From Elysia marginata (Eukaryota; Mollusca; Gastropoda; Plakobranchidae): a stretch of DNA of 25,815 bases. The position numbers were made by a program, and so were the translations under genes. This document shows, in pieces, positions 11,561-21,653 of the stretch (position 1 is the first letter of the stretch; every line of letters starts with the position of its first letter). The notes under the pieces are model-generated. The model did no database searches and was not told the origin of the DNA. It saw only the letters and a program-made list of their open reading frames with translations. The stretch spans positions 106,221-132,035 of the forward strand of contig BMAT01001291.1 in the NCBI GenBank assembly GCA_019649035.1. The letters run 5' to 3'.

Positions 11561-11700
11561 CTCTTTAACTTGCTTCTCCAAGGAGTGGTGAGTAAAGAGA
11601 ACATTATGAGTACACTCAAAGTAATTATGTGTGTGGCTTTTGGTACAGATGTACTCGTAGCTTAATGGGCCAAGCAATCCTAATCTGTTGTAAATTTCAG

Positions 11701-12034
11701 GGTAGGACATTCTGTTTGGGTCATCAAGCACAGAAGTATCATGGGATATCCAACTTCTTCTATTTGTATTGTTGAGGATACAGATCTAAGACCACACAGA
11801 CAAGCAAGCGGTCTAATCCACTGGGTGACTAATTGCAGCCAATTACTGCCTGATTGATGGTCCACCCAGCTTAGACACCCTGTTCGCCTTCCTGTTGAGG
11901 GTTACTGAACCATACCGGATGTGCTCTTTCTTGAGGTCCTGGTGCCCGAAGATACTATTACTCCGAAAAGACGCACAATGCTAAAAAAACTGAATGAGCT
12001 GAAGAAGCACAGGTCAGAACATATCCATCATTAA
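11701..12034 (+). pseudogene. Possible degenerate coding remnant or exon
   Basis: After an acceptor-like TTGTAAATTTCAG ending at 11700, one plus-strand frame stays open for most of about 111 codons, broken by two in-frame stops near 11854 and 11902. It ends in a Lys/Glu-rich stretch including MLKKLNELKKHRSE. Stop density is below that expected for DNA of this composition. The first part could be a short exon ending at the donor-like GG|GTGACT near 11819. No family is recognised, and chance cannot be excluded. Confidence 0.15.
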
Positions 12035-12418
12035 TCGTGTAATACACAAGGCCAACCAGTGAATCGCCCTTGTTTTCTGTGTATGGCTTCAGCAGCTTGT
12101 CTCAAACCTCTGAGCATCATTCTAGCCTCGTAAATACCAGTAGTGAAAACATTTCTGTCTTTAATAAGTAGTTCAAACTTAAAAACCCATCATTTGAGTT
12201 CACTGCAACTTTGTAAGAAGTTCAATTAAAAAATAAAGAAGAACAGTTTCATAAAAGAAGAACAAATGTAACTAGATTACTGAGTCAAAGAGTATCTTTG
12301 TCTTACAATAAGCTAGAAGTGAAAATAACACATAAGACGCCTACCCTCTTTTCAATAATCAGTTAACTCTTCAAATATAGATACATTCAATTAATACAGC
12401 GCTTTTTAATAAACAATG
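12035..12418. other. AT-rich spacer, nothing recognised
   Basis: No gene or strong motif is seen before the trinucleotide repeat. Confidence 0.5.
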
Positions 12419-12517
12419 AAAAAAATAATAATAGTAATAATAAATTGATATAATAACAATGATAATAATAAGAATAATAATAATAATGACAACAACAAAA
12501 TTGATAATAATGATAAA
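12419..12517 (+). repeat. (ATA/AAT)n trinucleotide microsatellite
   Basis: Imperfect AAT/ATA triplets with GAT and CAA variants run for about 100 bases. The minus-strand Leu-rich frame over this region is repeat translation. Confidence 0.85.
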
Positions 12518-12737
12518 TCTCCAGAAACGTTAAACTGAATAATGGAAAGAATATTATTAAAAATTTGAGACCCAGTTATCGGCTGCAACTTTTCTTTGAA
12601 CTTCAAAATGTTCTCATGCAAATGCAATTGTCACCTGGGTTTGGGAAAAACAGTAATCATTGGTTTGTAATGAGTGACTTTCACAAATGCTATAATTATT
12701 TTAAACTGCTATTGTCCGCTTGTCTACTGTGTGGGTG

Positions 12738-13060
12738 TCAAGTGTGCAATATGACCAGACCGGAACGATTTGGGTAGGGAAAATCTAGCCTTGTGGTACC
12801 CAGGGGATATCTACCCTGATCTGTTAATGTCCCCATCCCATTCATGGGCTCTGGTTTATAGGCAGATAGTTTACCCCCCAAAACCCCAGTGGTTATTGTC
12901 CATGATGTGAATGGGTCCTTGGCAGGGGGAAGCAGCTCAGCGATGCTGTAAAGGCGACACGAAGACTGCGAGAAGTGACGCCTTCTTGCCAAGCACGCCA
13001 GTCGCCGCCCGGCGCGGTTGAGTGACAGGAACCACAGAATAGAGAGCGGAATGCGGAACG
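12738..13060. other. GC-rich patch of unknown nature
   Basis: This stretch is far richer in GC than its flanks and ends in the CpG-rich GTCGCCGCCCGGCGCGG near 13001-13017. A minus-strand frame covers 12738-12992 (84 codons) without a recognisable domain. It could be a regulatory island, an exon, or a repeat inserted from elsewhere; I found no second copy in the window. No diagnostic motif separates these options. Confidence 0.3.
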
Positions 13061-13080
13061 GAGGACTTTCATGAATGATA

Positions 13081-14339
13081 CCTCAACAAGGTGACTAACT
13101 CAGGGCGTAGTAGCTCGTGTGTGAAAAGTTAAATCTTACAAAACTCAAGTGCGAAAAAGGCCGTGAACTTTCACAGAGGAAAAACATGAGGTTTCAAGCG
13201 ATCCAAGTGATCAGCTTTCCTAGTGGTAGCGAGGGCTTGTAGTTGGCATGTCATAGAGGGTCTTTCAGTTCACTGATATGAAACATTTTTCTCATAGTCA
13301 TTGCGTTTGCTTCACTAAAGTTTTGCCATAGAAGGCATTACTTATGTTTCATTAATATTATAATCTAGATGATGTTGATTGTATGATAAATATTCCTTTA
13401 TCATTAACATATGAGCCGATACGTCATACAAATTTTTTTTGTGTTGTTGTTCCGTTAAGACATTTACTTGAACAGAAACAAGATGTTTAAAAGGTGGAGG
13501 CAAAACCTAAAGGTTTTTCATCTATAAAACTTGCCCCGATTCCCCGTTTGACAATTGATTCATTTCAATTTGTTTAGGAAAGTTAGAGAAAATGAATGTT
13601 TTCATGGTATAGAAAATAAAAATATATAAAACCGCCTTTATTAACAAAAATTCACCCTCAGCAGTTTCAACCTTTTCTAGACAACCAACAACGTCTTTAG
13701 GACTCTTGAACACAATCAAATTGAAAACATAACAGAAATAGGTAATTTACATAAAAAAATTTCCACGAAAAAGACATTAAAAACCTTATTGCTTATGTGC
13801 CATTGGTCGTTAAAATTGAAAGAACTTGCGACCTCAAAAACCTTTAAATTTTCATCACCTCTCCTCTGGGGATAGGTTTGTATAAAATTTTATAAAGTCC
13901 TTACTATTTTGACAAAGACAATGACTAGAACAAGTAATCATGCAGGCAATAATAATATGAATTAGAACTTAAGAGTCTGAAAAAACATAATTATTTTGAT
14001 GCAAGTTAAACCTTCCTATGCCTCCTAGATTTATCCTTTCTTATACCGCCTCGTTCTGGGCAGGCAGGAGAGGGCTTGAGTATTGCACTTTCTTCAGCGT
14101 AATGATTTTCAATACAAGATGCACAACTTCGATTATTTTCTCAATGTTCCCCAGCACAGACTCAAGCCACGGTTTTTAATAAAATTCCATTAATCAACTG
14201 ACCTTGGTTCTCCGTCTACTTTCTGACAAAGATATTAATCAAGTTATCAAGTACATGCTACAAGGATTTTCTTTATACCCGTGTGTAGAATGTAATCTAA
14301 CGAAAAAAAACAACAAGGCAGCATAAAAACGCCCGTGTT
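13081..14339. other. AT-rich spacer, nothing firm
   Basis: No supported gene. A minus-strand frame at 13522-13719 includes a protein-like segment (SPKDVVGCLEKVETAE), but it lacks an ATG and a good acceptor site and is not called. Confidence 0.5.
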
Positions 14340-14560
14340 TCATTATAACCTGTATCAGCTAGTGGGCATCTCACGAATGAGAAGCCTGATTCTACATACG
14401 TTAGCACTTAATTTGGGCATTATAATGCAATTAAGGGGACACCAAGGGTTGAGGTTTGGAGTGACAGGACAGAATCTCATTACTGTCCCAGGCTCAGAAC
14501 ATTGATATATTCAATGCTTCAGTCACGCGCTGGCGTCCACAATAAACCAATTATTGGGGG
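14340..14560. promoter_or_regulatory. Candidate conserved regulatory block with a paired-homeodomain site
   Basis: TAATGCAATTA at 14423-14433 is a P3 site (TAAT-NNN-ATTA), the target of cooperating paired-class homeodomains. It sits in a 29-base near-palindrome, 14407-14435: outer arms CTTAATT and AATTAAG, and an inner 12-base perfect palindrome GCATTATAATGC. Downstream, GGACAG and CTGTCC form another 6-bp inverted pair around a 10-base loop (about 14468-14489). Evolutionary conservation is inferred from composition and has not been shown. Confidence 0.35.
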
Positions 14561-14778
14561 AAACAATAGATATAGAGTTGAAAAGACAAATTTCAAATAG
14601 GTGTGATCAAGGAAAAAACGTGACAACAATTTTTATGCCGCTGCAAAAACCCAGCAAAGATAAGAAACTTTAGCCTCAGCTCAGGACAGGAAATAATTGT
14701 AATCTTGGGCAATATTTTAATATCCCGTAGCTCTACAAACATTTTCAAAGTATTTTATCAAGTTCCAATATATCATGC

Positions 14779-14819
14779 AAATAAGGATGCCATCGTGTTG
14801 ATGGCTTTTTTTCTTATTT
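14779..14819 (+). terminator. Terminator-shaped hairpin with a T run
   Basis: GCCATC (14789-14794) and GATGGC (14800-14805) pair perfectly around the loop GTGTT and are followed by seven Ts (14806-14812). Outer arms AAATAAG (14779-14785) and CTTATTT (14813-14819) also pair. In a bacterium this would be called an intrinsic terminator. In this eukaryotic setting it may be a pol III stop (four or more Ts), the end of a small RNA, or chance. No pol III promoter was recognised just upstream. Confidence 0.35.
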
Positions 14820-14820
14820 A

Positions 14821-16030
14821 TCTTTTACCTTTTACAACATTTTATTTGAGCTAAGACCAAGATTCTCCTCCGCTTCCTTCTTTACTTTCTTATCGTATTA
14901 AATGACTTGTTCGGTACTCTTGTTTGGGTGTGGGGATCCACCGCTTGAGTTGTAACAACCACACAATCAATAGTTGTAAGTTTTTGGTTTACTTAAACAT
15001 AGTAAAACCGAATCCAGCTGGAGCTGTATTCTCTCCTTATTCGCATTTCGTTTGAAACAAAAATGGATGTTGGGTTGTTAAAATTGAGGTTTTGCTTTAA
15101 AAATGAAATAAAAAAATCCCAGAAAGTGTACACGTATTTACCTAAAATGCTTTGAAAACAAGAAAGGTCCCTCAATTATTGTGATACCCGCTATCTCTTT
15201 CGTTCTTCTCCGTAGGCTACTTGTATTACACATATATCTTTAACTTTTACAAGAACAGTTATTGAAGACCATGTCAATTATTTAGTTCATTTCTCGATCG
15301 AAAATCATGACCTGTACATGTACAGCAAAAGCACAAATTAATACATGACTTTTATAGAAAATAGTAAGCTGACTCATTAAGACTATCTTTCTGGTCTTTA
15401 TGAAAATGTTACAAACCAAGCTAAATCAATTTTTTTTACCTTAAGGACGGGGGAACGCTTTTTATAACACATGACTATTCGATCGGTTTTCTTATATTTT
15501 GAAACAAAATATGCTTCAGCACGATAGTTTACTTCTATTACTGCACCTTTCTGTGTGATCTCTGTTGTTAATGTAACAAATCAAACACAACAAGTCATAA
15601 TGTCTGGCAACCAGCCCAAATGTCCGGATGTCGCAACTTTCTTATTACATGGTATTTCAAACAATGCATTTTTCTTAGCCTCCAAACATTAAATTTGCAT
15701 GAGACTATGGATATTGGGTGGAAAGATATTAGAGCTTTAGTTAATTTCAAATATATTTATTACAAAACAGAAAAGTGGACTTTTTAAAAGGCGTTTTCTC
15801 AAAATAAAATTTATACCATCTGACTCACTAGGAGCAGATGTGAGACAATGGGCTTGCCTAATGGAAAAGAGTTGACGTCTACAAGTAATCATACATATCT
15901 TTAGTATAAATTTTAAAACAACTAACAGGTCTTATATTCTAATCATAGTCTACTGTGAAATCAGGTACATCTACGAAAATCTTTGCATGGCCAACTAGCA
16001 TTGATTGACGGCTATAGTCAGTATTTCAAA
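14821..16030. other. AT-rich spacer with one 14-base perfect palindrome
   Basis: No gene is supported. CTGTACATGTACAG at 15312-15325 is a perfect palindrome; a related GTACATGTAC occurs near 4842. The minus-strand frame at 14993-15175 shows no domain. Confidence 0.5.
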
Positions 16031-16053
16031 ACATGATTGTGGACGACTTATTG

Positions 16054-16368
16054 CAATATGATGTAGGGCGTCGTCGTCTTGTGGTAAGACACTCAGTTTT
16101 CCAATCAAGAGGTGCCAAGTTCAATTCCTGTCTTAGTAAGTTAATGTTTAGTCATTGGGAAAATCTATTGATATACATTTCCCTGCCTTACTCAAGCAGC
16201 GAGTACCCGGCTTTAGGCAGTGTAAGAACGGTCTTGCCAGCATGCTTGAGTTACACCTTGCTTAGATGCTGCTTCTCGGTATGTTTAAAAAACTATTGCT
16301 TGGCGTCGGCCTGTCGAGAATTTTATAAGAAGGGCTTAGGGCATTTTAGGCGATAACATTTACAATAT
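16054..16368 (+). mobile_element. tRNA-derived SINE, sense strand
   Basis: The head is tRNA-like. It has an A-box-like TTGTGGTAAGAC (16079-16090), then an anticodon region TTTTCCAATC resembling tRNA-Gly(TCC), and AGTTCAATTCC (16118-16128), an exact fit to the pol III B box. Box spacing is right for a tRNA, but the stems pair poorly, so it is not a functional tRNA gene. The body includes GAGTACCCGGCTTTAGGCAG (16201-16220), similar in style to the block after the tRNA head in mollusc SINEs that I recall. The element is flanked by CAATAT at 16054-16059 and 16363-16368, a possible short target-site duplication. The frame at 16033-16356 is an incidental reading of the SINE. Confidence 0.65.
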
Positions 16369-16379
16369 TACTTTTTTTC

Positions 16380-18535
16380 ATCATCATTAAATTCTGCACG
16401 TGTGCTTCTCCGACAAGGCATTTCGTTTGATACATTCACCTGGTGTCTTACGGGATACATGGTTGAATGGTTGTAAATCCTGTGAGTTACTTACTAAAGA
16501 ATTCTAGATGTCTTGAACTGCGCAGTGACCAGCCACCAGGCAGTGAACGGCGGTGTAACACGAGGCACCAAACCTTGCTACAGATTATTGCCATGGTTTC
16601 GCTCTGCAATAGAAAGTCACTGAAAATCCCAACCTTGCTTTAAACGAGATAGTAATAAGGGAAAAAAGGGACATGATGAGGCGAAAGACCAGGGATATCA
16701 GTACTGTTGTCATTCAAATCATTATCAAAATTGAAGTTCTACTTTGTTCAACAAGAGAGTCATTAATCTGAAAAAAGAGCCGCCAAATGGAAGATTGGTT
16801 GCTAAACAATCATGCAATCGTTTGGAAACACGCATAACCGAACGTAAGCATTAAAGTATAAGACGTCCACTGAATTCGAGAATTCGTCTCAGAAGGAGAT
16901 TTATTGACCTGAGACTTTTTAGAGTCACGTTGCTTAAGATTTTGAAAAATTCAATCTAGATCTACGTGTGAAACTTACACACCTTTACCAATTAGGTTTT
17001 GAGCAGCATGAAATTACTTTAATTTACATCCTATTAATAGTTGCAAGGAAATTAACAGAGCCGTAATGTATGCAATGTTTTTGTTAGGTGCCACCGTGAT
17101 TATTTTCTCTGGTGAATCTTTTCGTTGTGTCCCTCTCTGTGTAATGCGATACATATATTTCGGAGTTCGGTGCCCATTAAATGTTTAATAGATACAGCAG
17201 CAAACAGGTAGGTGTGAAAAAACATTACGGCTATAGTGTATTACCTACGTTTAATTTCAAAGTTAAGAGTCCCCCCACCTCAGGCTTCTACCAAATCACA
17301 CACGCACACAAACCCTCTTTTTCGGCAAAACAAGTAATCAGATAGAATTATTTGTTCATTAAAAGTAGTTTTGAGTCATATTATATGGCCATTATTTTCT
17401 TCACTAAATGACTAAAATGCTTTTTAAGACAATATAAAAAGGAGTTAAACCCATGCTACATTAATTTCACATGAGAAAACCCAAGCTTAGAGAATAATAT
17501 AAAGAAGTAGTAAGAAATTATAATAGAAAGGATTAGCTCTTGGTTTAAAATCATAAAAAACACATAGATAAACACAACTCTTTCATGGAAAAACTAATCA
17601 ATGTTATGGTGTAGCTGAAGCATGAAACTCGTGCCACATTTACAGCATCTTTATAACAAAATCGTTGCTGTTGCATGATATTCTGTGATAAATGTGAAGA
17701 AGTTACTCCAGCAGGATAACTACAGAGGTCGTTGAAGTGCATCAATCAAAGAGTGCTACAAACAGAAAACCCCTTGGAATGGCTTCGCCGATGTGGTGTT
17801 ATTACACTAAATGCGACATCTATCTGAAGCTTTTGGCCCAAAATGATCTTTAGAGTAGTAGGACCAGCATGGTTTGAGCAGTAGATCGTCGTTCATTAAT
17901 ATTGCTCAACTAACAGTTTGATCTGAATGTTGTGAAGGGTCAAGGACACGAGATAGCGTGTAGACACAACTTCAAAAAGTTTGTCAAAACAGTAAGCAAA
18001 TGCACACCAATATTTGCGAGTTTGATGGTGCAGGACTATCTTTTCTATTGTCAATGTAATAGCCCGCTGGTATTGCTGTCTTAAGACGGTTTGTTATTTT
18101 CGCTGATATATCTATGGTAATTTCTTACTATGGATAGTATTTTTTTGGTTCTATATTTCATGCTTTATCTATCATTTCAGTTAAAAAACAAAAAGTTCAT
18201 CACTGTTTACTTTGATGGATTAGGTCGGAGATAACAGATAAGTATTGGCAAAAACATGGAGGGTGCGACACTTATTCAGCTTCAAATACGGCTTATGTGC
18301 ATAAATGATTGTAAAAATAAGCGTAGATTTCGAAAACACTGCAATATATTTCTATCTGCAAAACGACCATTGCTTTCATCAAGGGCGAAATCTGTAAGGT
18401 GAAACATTGCGTCAAGGAATTTCACTGTCACAACCTGGCATGATTCCCACAAGTGCAACGATTTGGTTTAACAGGTGTAGCAATGATAGGTAAATGGCTA
18501 GCTAATTAGGAGGGAAAGAAAAAAAAACAACAAAA
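16380..18535. other. Spacer, nothing firm
   Basis: This is mixed AT-rich sequence with a slightly GC-richer patch around 16510-16620. No gene, intact SINE or strong palindrome was found. The minus-strand frame at 17551-17745 looks moderately protein-like but starts from TTG and has no recognised domain. Confidence 0.45.
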
Positions 18536-18763
18536 GCCTGAAAAGAGGAGAGAGAGCGAGAGATATGGAAAGTGGGGGAATGCAGAAAACGAGAAAGAGA
18601 AAGATTTGGTTAGATTGTTTGAATTTTAACGCCACTTTTCAACTACAAGGTTATATCAGAGACGGTGCTTGGGACAATTGAAGGCGTGCTGTCACGCTGT
18701 GATGTAAGGAGCGCTTGCATACACCTTACCCAGTCACATTATCCTGACACCGGGCCGACTAGA

Positions 18764-18831
18764 CGAAAGAGAAAGATAGAGAAGGAGAAGGAAAAATAAA
18801 GATAAGGTGAGAGAGGGAGAGAGAGATAAAG

Positions 18832-18867
<36 letters not shown>

Positions 18868-18873
18868 AGAGAT
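18764..18873 (+). repeat. GA/GATA compound microsatellite
   Basis: Purine-rich GAAA/GAGA leads into GATA tetranucleotides (about 18829-18850) and then GA. The minus-strand Ser-Leu frame is an artefact. A shorter GA patch lies at about 18545-18600. Confidence 0.9.
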
Positions 18874-18879
18874 ACATTT

Positions 18880-19260
18880 TATACCATGAGCGTACAAAAC
18901 AAAAATCTGCTGTAGGAGATCTGGGCATTTGGAAAGTAAATCAGAAGCAAACCATGAACCAGCTCAAAGTGTTTTCTCTTGCTGTACGGCAGATGAATAA
19001 GAACACATTATAAACTTAGGCCTTGTAAATAGAAACATGAGCGACACAGATTTAAACATGTGTTCATTTTTTATCTAAATTATAAAACATGTCAAAGTTA
19101 CTCGAGTGTTTAATGCTTATGGCGGCTGAGTCAATACTTGTATTTTTCTATAAAAAGAAAATATTAACGATAAGACAGAACTTAATTTAATTGGAAGCTT
19201 GTATCCATTGCAGTATCCGTTATAGATTATCATACCAATGCAAAGAGCCAAGAACCCTAG
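18880..19260. other. AT-rich spacer, nothing recognised
   Basis: No sustained frame or motif cluster is present ahead of the promoter-like block. Confidence 0.5.
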
Positions 19261-19269
19261 TCAAAACGT

Positions 19270-19500
19270 ACTACAAGTTCACGTGACTGTTGGCAATACT
19301 TCTTTACCACATCCGGTAGAGCATGCGCATTCGATATTTCTACCAACTCATCCAGAAACTCAACCCTCGATCTTACATCTAAATACAGTTTAATCATAAC
19401 CCCTGCGGTCACGGCGCATGCGTAGGCTTTAGCTGGTGAAGCATCGTACCCGGTTACAGGGGTCAAAGGTTATGTGAGGGTACCTGGAGTACGTAAGGGC
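19270..19500. promoter_or_regulatory. Candidate TATA-less promoter (E-box plus two NRF1-like sites)
   Basis: TCACGTGAC at 19279-19287 is the symmetric E-box bound by USF/TFE-type bHLH factors. GCATGCGCA (19321-19329) and GCGCATGCGT (19414-19423) match the NRF1 consensus YGCGCATGCGC closely. This set is typical of TATA-less housekeeping promoters. Just downstream on the plus strand, TAC|GTAAGG at 19493 could be a first-exon donor, which would make the first exon non-coding. Direction is unresolved because minus-strand frames also cross the region. Confidence 0.4.
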
Positions 19501-19680
19501 GCGTGGCGCTTGCGACGACACAAAGGCGAGACCAGTGTTGGCAAGCCAAGTCTGGTGGCCAGTCAGAGCTTGAGGCAGCTGCAGCGTGGGATGCTCACGG
19601 ATTGTTGTCAACACTCTAGTGCTTGCTTTACAGCAGCGCTTGTAGAATAATGACAATGCACCTGCAGAGGATGTTTTCAT
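19429..19680 (-). CDS. Unrecognised ORF with a mitochondrial-type N-terminus (candidate)
   Basis: An 83-codon frame starts at an ATG preceded directly by an in-frame TGA, so the start is fixed if it is a gene. The first 28 residues carry Lys and Arg (MKTSSAGALSLFYKRCCKAS and on through TRVLTTIR) with no acidic residue, a composition like that of mitochondrial targeting presequences. The body has no domain that I recognise. Kozak context is weak (T at -3, A at +4). The frame could be truncated by splicing at CAG|GTACCC or GG|GTACGA near its end. An overlapping minus-strand frame at 19257-19466 lacks an ATG (TTG start) but reads smoothly and could belong to a following exon. The GC-rich setting beside NRF1-like sites fits a nuclear gene for a mitochondrial protein, but those sites lie on the downstream side of this ORF, which weakens the link. 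Chance ORF in a CpG-rich promoter is the main alternative. Confidence 0.18.
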   Translation of the reverse strand: MKTSSAGALSLFYKRCCKASTRVLTTIREHPTLQLPQALTGHQTWLANTGLAFVSSQAPRALTYSRYPHITFDPCNRVRCFTS

Positions 19681-19699
19681 TCACTAATAATAGCCACTA

Positions 19700-20400
19700 T
19701 GGTTGCGATTAGAGCAGCACAAACAACCAATAATTTACGCCAACCACACACTCACAAAAACACACACAGGTACTACAATATGATAATGGCAATCCATAGA
19801 TACAGAGTAGCAAAGGCTTATCGAGTCCCTTTCAATTACTTCTTAGCTTAAACATTGTTACTTTACTATTGCTATTTATCAACCTTAATTCTGTTCTACC
19901 ATCAACTTCCAGGCAAATATTGATCCTTCTCTACCTATCAGATTCAAAGGTTTTTTTTCCTCCGTCGTGTAAGCTTTGTTGTTGGGGACACTGAAAGGGC
20001 CCTATGGATAAGGGGTCATCACAAAGCCATCTCAAAGTAAGGTCATTCAATGGATGAGATATACACTTAGTGGCTCAAAGAAAATAACGATCATACACAA
20101 GTGTACGCCAGAGATGAGCACATTCGAAGCTTAAAATAAAAGGGAGCCCCAGGCAAAACACAATGGTAGCATCTGCTTTTCTTTTCTGGCTTCCCCACCT
20201 TTAATAGCCCTCTTCAGGGTATCTGTGGAACATGCGTGCAAGCAGATTGAATATGCAACAGTAAAGTCAGTAAGTTCTTTTAGTTTTAGGACAAAGACAA
20301 ATTGTACCCTAGGCAAAAAAAAAACAACATATTTGCGAGTTGAAGCACTCTTTTCAATGACTTTTACGTTCGTGGACACAGTACTGTTTAGAAAAAATAT
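19700..20400. other. AT-rich spacer, nothing firm
   Basis: CA-rich low-complexity sequence lies at about 19740-19770. The two opposite-strand frames at 20131-20410 overlap each other and show no domain. Confidence 0.5.
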
Positions 20401-20408
20401 AGCTTTAT

Positions 20409-20724
20409 AGCTTTTTTAGAGTTTGTCTCGTAAAGAATAATGATGGTCATATATGTGCCAGACGTTATTTAAAAAAAACAACTATTATTTTGCATTGACA
20501 TCTGAGTTAGAAAGGAAATAATGCCTGGGTGTTTGCTGTTTCTGCTATGTTCCGTCAAACATTTTCCTGGCCGTAAAATTACATGTAGTAGGAAGTTATT
20601 CAACATTAAACAATACATTTATTAGTATACAATTATAAACCTATAAAGAGACGCATTTTTTAAGAAAATCCAGCCTCTTAGAATATGTTGGGAAACATAG
20701 CTTTTTAAAGTTGGTCTCGTAAAG
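20409..20724 (+). repeat. Diverged direct repeat pair, 290 bp apart
   Basis: The 27-base segment at 20409-20435 and the 26-base segment at 20699-20724 share AGCTTTTT at the start and GTCTCGTAAAG at the end, with a few differences between. Weak similarity continues a further 20 bases. Separately, GATGGTCATATATGTGCC (20442-20459) recurs with one change at 21234-21251. These suggest an old dispersed or tandem repeat family. Confidence 0.45.
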
Positions 20725-20812
20725 GGTTAATTGTCATAATGCTTTTTCGTTGTTGTCTTGAGCAAATTGTTAAAGTCGCAATGTTCAGGAGATAGGAGAG
20801 AGAAAAGGCGAT

Positions 20813-20814
<2 letters not shown>

Positions 20815-20872
<58 letters not shown>
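20815..20872 (+). repeat. Pure (GA)n microsatellite, about 29 units
   Basis: This is the most perfect dinucleotide tract in the window, followed by GGGAGAGGGGGCGCC. It is probably length-polymorphic. Confidence 0.95.
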
Positions 20873-20878
<6 letters not shown>

Positions 20879-21370
20879 GGGGCGCCTTAAAGAGCGTACA
20901 TTTAATGACAATGGCTTTGTCTTTTCATACACATCAGCCTTCAACACACAAATTCAAAGATTGCTTATTGTGAAACTAATAAGTTATAAGCTTAATATTT
21001 ATTTAATCTTCAAGCAGGGAATGTGACGAGATATTGGTATATATGCGTTCAGTGCTTTACTTTTTGCAGTTGTTTAAAATAATTTTGACTCTAATTTTCT
21101 TTTTATAAAAGACAAAATAAAACAGTTTGTGTAAGGGGAGCTGAATTGTATAGTTAGCCAATATTTCTACACACACTTTATCTATTAGTATTTCCGGAAT
21201 CCGATGTAACTTTTCTATGCCATTGAATACATAGATGGTCGTATATGTGCCTTGCTGCGATAATAAAAAGTCTACAGCATAATCATGTTTGAATAAAGAA
21301 TTTACAAGAATTCGTTCCTGCTCGTTCAATAAAGCCCATGTAAAAATCTCATCTCCTCATATGCGGACAT

Positions 21371-21598
21371 ATGTTTTGTTTTATTGTTCTGATTGACAAA
21401 CAACAGAAACCTGTGAAACTAACAGGCAAAGATAAGCTGGGCTGGCTGCTGAAGTCGCCAGAAGTGAGCGTATCTATAGCGGGGCTGCTTTATCTGAACA
21501 ACAGCGAGTCTGTCTTCTCCATGGACTATCAGCTGTGCTCACTCCTCGTTTGTAGGAGAACGCGAGAGGTGGCTAGTGAGACGCATTATCAGGACTAA
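21371..21598 (+). CDS. Unrecognised 75-codon ORF over a GATA-motif cluster (candidate)
   Basis: The frame opens with ATG in AT-rich sequence, then from about 21411 becomes GC-richer and uses CTG for leucine often, unlike the spacer frames. The translated middle (for example KLTGKDKLGWLLKSPEVSVS) is hydrophilic to amphipathic and could be part of an internal exon, with a weak acceptor at AACAACAG just before 21411. No domain is recognised and no good donor is seen before the stop. The same stretch has several GATA motifs and an E-box, so conserved regulatory DNA is at least as likely. Confidence 0.15.
   Translation: MFCFIVLIDKQQKPVKLTGKDKLGWLLKSPEVSVSIAGLLYLNNSESVFSMDYQLCSLLVCRRTREVASETHYQD
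21430..21591. promoter_or_regulatory. GATA-motif and E-box cluster
   Basis: WGATAR-type sites occur at 21430-21436 (AGATAAG), 21490-21495 (TTATCT), 21526-21531 (CTATCA) and 21586-21591 (TTATCA). The third abuts the E-box CAGCTG at 21530-21535 to give CTATCAGCTG, a composite GATA/E-box arrangement. A plain TATCT lies at 21471-21475. GATA plus bHLH composites mark blood-cell and gut enhancers in several animals; that use here is inference. Confidence 0.35.
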
Positions 21599-21653
21599 AC
21601 TGATACTGTCCCATGTTCAGTCCCATCGCTCTAACATCTGGCATCGCTAATTT

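Noticed and set aside
11740..11870. Minus-strand AGTGGATTAGACCGCTTGCTTGTC resembling a tRNA A-box region (split here for reading: AGTGGATTAGACC then GCTTGCTTGTC)
   Set aside because: The expected B box about 35 bases later is absent or too degraded, so no SINE call was made.
13522..13719. Minus-strand frame with a protein-like segment
   Set aside because: It has no ATG start, no convincing acceptor and no known motif.
17551..17745. 64-codon minus-strand frame
   Set aside because: It starts from TTG, has no recognised domain and lies in AT-rich spacer without promoter-type signals.
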